A stretch of 64,000 bases of DNA from assembly GCF_000172415.1 (NCBI RefSeq), contig NZ_ABLD01000019.1:62001-126000 (forward strand), read 5' to 3'. Both the position numbers and the translations under genes were made by a program. The notes beneath the pieces are model-generated. The model worked only from the letters and a program-made list of their open reading frames with translations. It searched no databases and had not been told where the DNA came from. This document shows, piece by piece, positions 60,910-64,000 of this stretch. Source of the DNA: Paraburkholderia graminis C4D1M. GTDB lineage: Bacteria > Pseudomonadota > Gammaproteobacteria > Burkholderiales > Burkholderiaceae. Position 1 is the stretch's first letter, and every line of letters starts with the position of its first letter.

Positions 60910-61091
60910 CTGCTTACCGCGATGATCTCCAGAGACATTCGGAAACGAAGGCTGGTCTGGAGCAGGCAGTTCGGCAATGCGGCTATCTGCTCCGAGAGAA
61001 AAAGGGACGCCCTGGAGACCGTGCGGAAGAGTACTGGTATCCCGCTCTAGGCGAGCATCTTCGGGAACGGGCCACTCCTGTGGCAATATGA
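60906..61091 (+). CDS. Small hypothetical protein, DUF2934-like
   Basis: A 61-residue frame starting in an ATGA overlap with the previous remnant. LREKKGRPGDRAEEYWYPALGEHLRERA has the layout of DUF2934 (charged helix, GRP turn, aromatic helix). No strong ribosome site. It overlaps the IS1182 fragment by four bases. It may be real but sits in a scrambled region. Confidence 0.3.
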   Translation: MTAYRDDLQRHSETKAGLEQAVRQCGYLLREKKGRPGDRAEEYWYPALGEHLRERATPVAI

Positions 61092-61237
61092 AGCTGTTCT
61101 CACAAGCACTGGTTGCCATTGACGGGAGCAAGTTCAAGGCGTACACCGCCCGCGACCGTAACTTCACGAATGGCAAGATCGACAAACGGCAGCAACAGAT
61201 TGAGGAAAGCATCCAGCGCTATCTGAGTACGTTGGAA
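61088..61237 (+). pseudogene. IS1182-family transposase fragment
   Basis: About 50 codons read ALVAIDGSKFKAYTARDRNF and KIDKRQQQIEESIQRYLSTLE, the DDE-domain entry (AIDGSKFK) and following helix of IS1182-type transposases. Both sides are lost: upstream is a small unrelated frame, and after the helix the sequence changes to unrelated DNA. It is the left part of a multi-fragment scar. Confidence 0.7.
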
Positions 61238-61344
61238 GCGTTTTCATGCTGCCGGTCCACATCCCCCAACCCGAAGGTGCAATTGCACGCGGCGCGCTCA
61301 ACGGGCTCACCTCGCATCGCAAGCCGCCGCTTGGCGCTGCGATT

Positions 61345-61662
61345 TCAGATCGCGCGCGGTCGCACCATCGACTGGCTGCGCCAGTAGTCGAACAGCGTTT
61401 CCGGACTGTTCACGCCGCCGCCCATGCCGCTACTATTGATTCCGCCGTAGGGCACCCCGTGCGGAAACACGTTGTGCGCGTTAATCCAGCTATTGCCGGC
61501 CACCATCGCTTCCGCAACCCGCGTCGCGCGTTGCAGGTCTGCGCTCCATACACTGTTGGCAAGGCCGTAGTCCGTGGCGTTAGCGAGTTCGACCGCATGT
61601 GCCTCATCGCGAAACGTTGTGAGAAACGCCACCGGTCCGAAGATTTCCTCCCGGATGCGACG
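61345..61662 (-). pseudogene. Aldehyde dehydrogenase C-terminal fragment
   Basis: About 100 codons encode the end of an NAD-dependent aldehyde dehydrogenase: IREEIFGPVAFLTTFRDEAH, ANATDYGLANSVWS, RVAEAMVAGNSWINAHN and a C-terminal PYGGINSSGMGGGVN. The catalytic cysteine domain is absent. It is fused by deletion to the TRAP-transporter fragment on its 5' side (a change of frame near 61665). It is not functional as an enzyme. Confidence 0.8.
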
Positions 61663-62204
61663 TTCGCGGGGTCGCCCGCGAGCAGCGCCGGCTTCAGCAC
61701 GGGCGCATGCAGACCGAGCCACGTCTTGCACAACATGAACAGGAGCACCGGCAGCCACACCAGTGCGAACGAGGCCAGCTTTGCGAAGGTCGGCCGCTTC
61801 AAATTCGCAAGCGCCGCATGGATCACGAAGAGTGCCGATCCGACGGTGATCGGCAGAGTGCTCCACGCGTAGGGAATGCCGAGCAGCACGGTCGATTCGT
61901 CCGCGTTCGAGATCAGGAGGGGAATCGAGAGGCCGCCGATCAGCAGAGAGACGATGATCACGATCCATCCCGATGCGCCATCGCAGGTGTCCTGCCAGCG
62001 CCTTGGCAGACGGTCCACGAGAAGGCGGATCGACAGGAAATGGCCGCGGCTGTAGGCAACAGCGCCGCCGAGAAACGCGGCGGTCACAAGAAAGAGCGGT
62101 GATAGCTCGTCGACGCCCATGAGCGCCGACAAATGAAACACCGAGCGCGAGAGCGTCGCGACGAAGATCAGAAACACCTGCGCTATCAGCATCAGATTCA
62201 GCAC
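61663..62204 (-). pseudogene. TRAP transporter permease fragment (DctQ, start of DctM)
   Basis: A membrane protein start, MLNLMLIAQVFLIFVATLSR, continues with helices GWIVIIVSLLIGGLSIPLLI and LPITVGSALFVIHAALANL, as in the small DctQ permease of TRAP carboxylate transporters. It then enters ALVWLPVLLFMLCKTWLGLH, as in fused DctQM proteins, and breaks at the junction with the aldehyde dehydrogenase remnant. In its own frame it runs on to 61410 through unrelated residues. Promoter-proximal parts are intact, so a truncated protein may still be made. Confidence 0.65.
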
Positions 62205-62208
62205 TGTG

Positions 62209-62877
62209 ATGACGATGCGATCCGTGGAGCGGATCCACGCAGGCAGATCAGTACGGCGTCTCGGCAGTTTTCATGCTGCGGCGGAGGACCTGCACCTTGC
62301 GCAGCCCAGCATTTCGGCGCGCGTAAAGGAACTCGAATCGGCGCTGAACGTGCAGTTGTTCGTGCGGCAGGGACCGAGGATACGGCTGACCGCCGAGGGG
62401 CATGCGCTGATTGAATTGGCGGATAGAACGCTAGGCAGCGCGAGTGAACTCGTCGAACGTTTTCGCACGCGCGATCCGTTGAGAGGCTTGCTGCGGCTCG
62501 GAATGAATGAAAGCTTCGCGCTAGTGTCGGCGACCGATCTGATCGAGCGCATCGAGCGTCATTATCCGGCGCTGCGGACGTCCATCTTCGTCGGCGATAC
62601 CGGCGCGGTTAGCCAGATGCTTGCGGGAGAGCAGTTGGACGTGGCGATCGTGTCGGAGGCGCATGTGCCCGGACATGTGAAACAGGAGGTGATCGGCAAG
62701 AACCGTTTCGGGTGGTTTGCGCATGCAGGTTTCCCGGTCACACGCGAGGCGCTGTCGCCATCGGACCTCGGTTCCCTCCATCTGCTCATCAGCCCGCCGA
62801 CGGCAAGGCTGCATGAGACGGTTCTCAAATGGTTCACCGATGCGCGCGTGACGCCGGAGCGCGTGAGCCTTCGCTAG
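62209..62877 (+). pseudogene. LysR regulator truncated at both ends
   Basis: The frame contains LGSFHAAAEDLHLAQPSISA and VKELESALNVQLFVRQGPR, a LysR helix-turn-helix, then an effector domain up to LHETVLKWFTDARVTPERVS. About 70-100 C-terminal residues are missing: the reading stops where an ISNCY-type transposase fragment begins. The first 15 residues (MTMRSVERIHAGRSV) do not look like LysR, so the N-terminus is also altered. It diverges from the TRAP fragment, its probable former target. Confidence 0.75.
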
Positions 62878-63168
62878 GCGGATGCCGTGGCATTCACGCA
62901 GCTTCTCGCAGGCCAGCGTCGGGCCGAAATCGGCGTAGTACTCGCGGACAATCGCCAAGGCGCGCTGGGCCTCGTCGTCGTCCAGCCGCCGGTTACCCGG
63001 CCGGCTGCGTTTGCGTGAGACCAGGCCCGCTGCGCCTGATTCACGATACCGGATTACCAGCCGCTCGATCTGCCGCACCGTCAGGCCCAGCCGGTCGGCA
63101 GCACGTCCAGGTTTCAGACCGGTGCCCACCACAGCCTGGATCACCTTCAGTCGGTCGAGTTCGCGCAT
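62873..63168 (-). pseudogene. ISNCY-family transposase N-terminal fragment
   Basis: About 98 codons from MRELDRLKVIQAVVGTGLKP through RLGLTVRQIERLVIRYRESG, GLVSRKRSRPGNRRL and YADFGPTLACEKLRECHGI, the helix-turn-helix part of an ISNCY-type transposase. The catalytic remainder is gone, cut at the junction with the LysR remnant. The element's outer end may lie near 63285, where an 11-bp repeat occurs. Confidence 0.75.
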
Positions 63169-63249
63169 GTTCAATGTCACAGTGTCGCGGGATGCATGGC
63201 CGGCTCCGTAATCCCGCGGGGAACCGGGAAGCATACCCAGACCAGAACA

Positions 63250-63284
63250 CGACATTTCTAAATGGCTAGAAGGCGACATTTCTA
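63250..63284 (+). repeat. Direct repeat CGACATTTCTA near the ISNCY end
   Basis: CGACATTTCTA occurs at 63250-63260 and again at 63274-63284, 24 bp apart, just outside the transposase fragment. Repeats of this kind are expected transposase-binding sites at the end of ISNCY elements, so the true IS end is probably close to 63285. Confidence 0.5.
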
Positions 63285-63331
63285 TAAACGCAGGCGTGAT
63301 CTGATTGGTCGAACAAATCAACCATATCTTC

Positions 63332-63359
63332 TTGACTGATTGTATGACAGGAATATAAT
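63332..63359 (+). promoter_or_regulatory. Promoter of the terminal MFS gene
   Basis: TTGACT (63332-63337), 16 bp and a perfect TATAAT (63354-63359), about 95 bp before the MFS start. It lies just outside the ISNCY end. Confidence 0.55.
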
Positions 63360-63454
63360 CCGTCAGCAAGAAGACAGTGTGTCCTCTGCCTTTCGCCCTT
63401 GCCACGACGAGGGCGGCAGGAGAACTAGAACGCCAGACATCATGGAGACAGCAC

Positions 63455-64000
63455 ATGCAGATGGATGCCAGCATCGGAGCGCGTCTGGACAGACTTCCAT
63501 TGTCCGGCTTCCATTGGCGTCTGCTCGGCCTGATCGCGGCCGGCATGTACTTCGATTCCTTCGACATCTATATCGCGGGTACGGTGCTCGCCGCGATGAT
63601 CCACAGCGGCGAGTCGACGTTGGGTCTGAATGCGACGTTCGTGTCGGTCACATTCATCGGCATGATGACGGGCGCGTGGCTTTCCGGACTGCTCGGCGAC
63701 CGCTTTGGGCGGCGCTTCTGCTATCAGTTCAATCTCGGCATATACGGCTTCGCTTCCATCGCGGCAGCGCTCGCGCCGTCAATGTACTGGCTCATCTTTT
63801 TTCGTCTCGTGATGGGTCTCGGCATGGGCGCGGAAATCGTGGTCGGATACGGCACGCTCAGCGAATTCATTCCCGCGAACTGGCGCGGCCGCTTCGGCAC
63901 CATCCTCAATCTGATAATCAATACGTCGCTTTTTCTGTCGACGTTCCTCGGCTGGCTCATCGTCCCGCACTACGGCTGGCGCTGGATGTTCGCCATTGCG
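63455..64000 (+). CDS. MFS transporter, N-terminal part (runs off the window)
   Basis: The first 182 codons of a major-facilitator transporter, open to the window edge. The first helix carries GMYFDSFDIYIAGTVLAAMI and the motif-A loop is GLLGDRFGRRF, followed by FFRLVMGLGMGAEIVVGYGTLSEFIP. The pattern fits sugar-porter-like or aromatic-acid symporters. GGAG lies 9 bp before the ATG at 63455. The C-terminal half is outside the window, so subfamily and integrity cannot be judged. Confidence 0.85.
   Translation, partial: MQMDASIGARLDRLPLSGFHWRLLGLIAAGMYFDSFDIYIAGTVLAAMIHSGESTLGLNATFVSVTFIGMMTGAWLSGLLGDRFGRRFCYQFNLGIYGFASIAAALAPSMYWLIFFRLVMGLGMGAEIVVGYGTLSEFIPANWRGRFGTILNLIINTSLFLSTFLGWLIVPHYGWRWMFAIA

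Noticed and set aside
1..64000. CRISPR arrays, tRNA or rRNA genes
   Set aside because: No regularly spaced repeats, and no stretch resembling a tRNA cloverleaf or rRNA was noticed on reading; a covariance-model search could still find a small RNA.

Overview
The window looks like part of a Burkholderia-type chromosome or megaplasmid (Burkholderiaceae; Paraburkholderia or Caballeronia would fit). This is inferred from the high GC content, a Burkholderia-style trimeric porin, the three-gene pntAA-pntAB-pntB transhydrogenase and the insertion-sequence types present (IS2-like IS3, IS4, IS1182, ISNCY). No rRNA, tRNA or CRISPR array was seen. Most of the window is accessory catabolic DNA for CoA-thioester, amide and probably aromatic side-chain metabolism, with many one-component regulators and several decayed genes.

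Layout. 1-6 kb: a plus-strand beta-oxidation operon (fused enoyl-CoA hydratase/3-hydroxyacyl-CoA dehydrogenase, MaoC hydratase, thiolase, feruloyl-CoA-synthase-like ligase). 6.3-7 kb: a decayed IS4 transposase. 7-11.1 kb: a minus-strand operon (acyl-CoA dehydrogenase, CaiB/BaiF CoA-transferase, SDR). 11.3-13.5 kb: an iron alcohol dehydrogenase/maleylacetate-reductase-like enzyme and an NmrA-like protein. 13.6-16.6 kb: pntAA-pntAB-pntB. 17.3-19.9 kb: a minus-strand operon of two exported NTF2-like paralogues and a quinone-oxidoreductase-like enzyme, next to a MarR gene. 20.8-22 kb: an unrecognised 424-residue protein. 22.5-25.3 kb: an amidase-DUF302-TetR operon behind two palindromic operators. 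26-38 kb: Old Yellow Enzyme, a lone receiver domain, a Tat-exported amidase, LysR, TetR and GNAT genes, then MFS transporter, amidase and tautomerase. 38.4-41.9 kb: a ruined copy of a catabolic locus, cut by an IS2-like element. 42.4-46.4 kb: an NTF2-like protein, a chemoreceptor and an Xre-RES toxin-antitoxin pair. 47-52 kb: a DHA2 exporter, thiolase, ketopantoate-reductase-like protein and exported DUF302 protein. 52.2-58 kb: the intact catabolic locus (BKACE, DUF485, sodium:solute symporter, enoyl-CoA hydratase, CaiB, MarR). 58.3-60 kb: a carboxymuconolactone-decarboxylase-like protein and a porin. 60.7-63.3 kb: a scar made of fragments of IS1182, aldehyde dehydrogenase, TRAP transporter, LysR and ISNCY genes. 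63.5 kb to the end: the start of an MFS transporter.

How the parts work together. The main observation is a near-palindromic operator, about CGYGTATATACRCG, found in at least six promoters with two or more looser relatives. It often lies inside the 17-bp spacer of a TTGACA promoter or covers a TATACT -10 box. These promoters precede BKACE, the symporter/hydratase/CoA-transferase operon, the porin, Old Yellow Enzyme, a TetR gene, a MarR gene, a chemoreceptor and the unrecognised 424-residue protein. This suggests one regulon joining sensing (chemoreceptor), outer-membrane entry (porin), uptake (symporter) and CoA-dependent breakdown of an unidentified carboxylate. The MELLQC-type MarR proteins at 41.4 and 57.5 kb are the best candidate regulators. 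A second shared promoter pattern, TTGACA-N6-CTTGACGSTGTCACA, precedes both the first operon and the Tat amidase.

The 38.4-41.9 kb segment repeats the 52.2-58 kb locus in gene order and sequence, but every enzyme gene in it is broken. Only its operator/promoter and its MarR gene survive. All functions are assigned by reading motifs and family resemblance; nothing was searched or tested.
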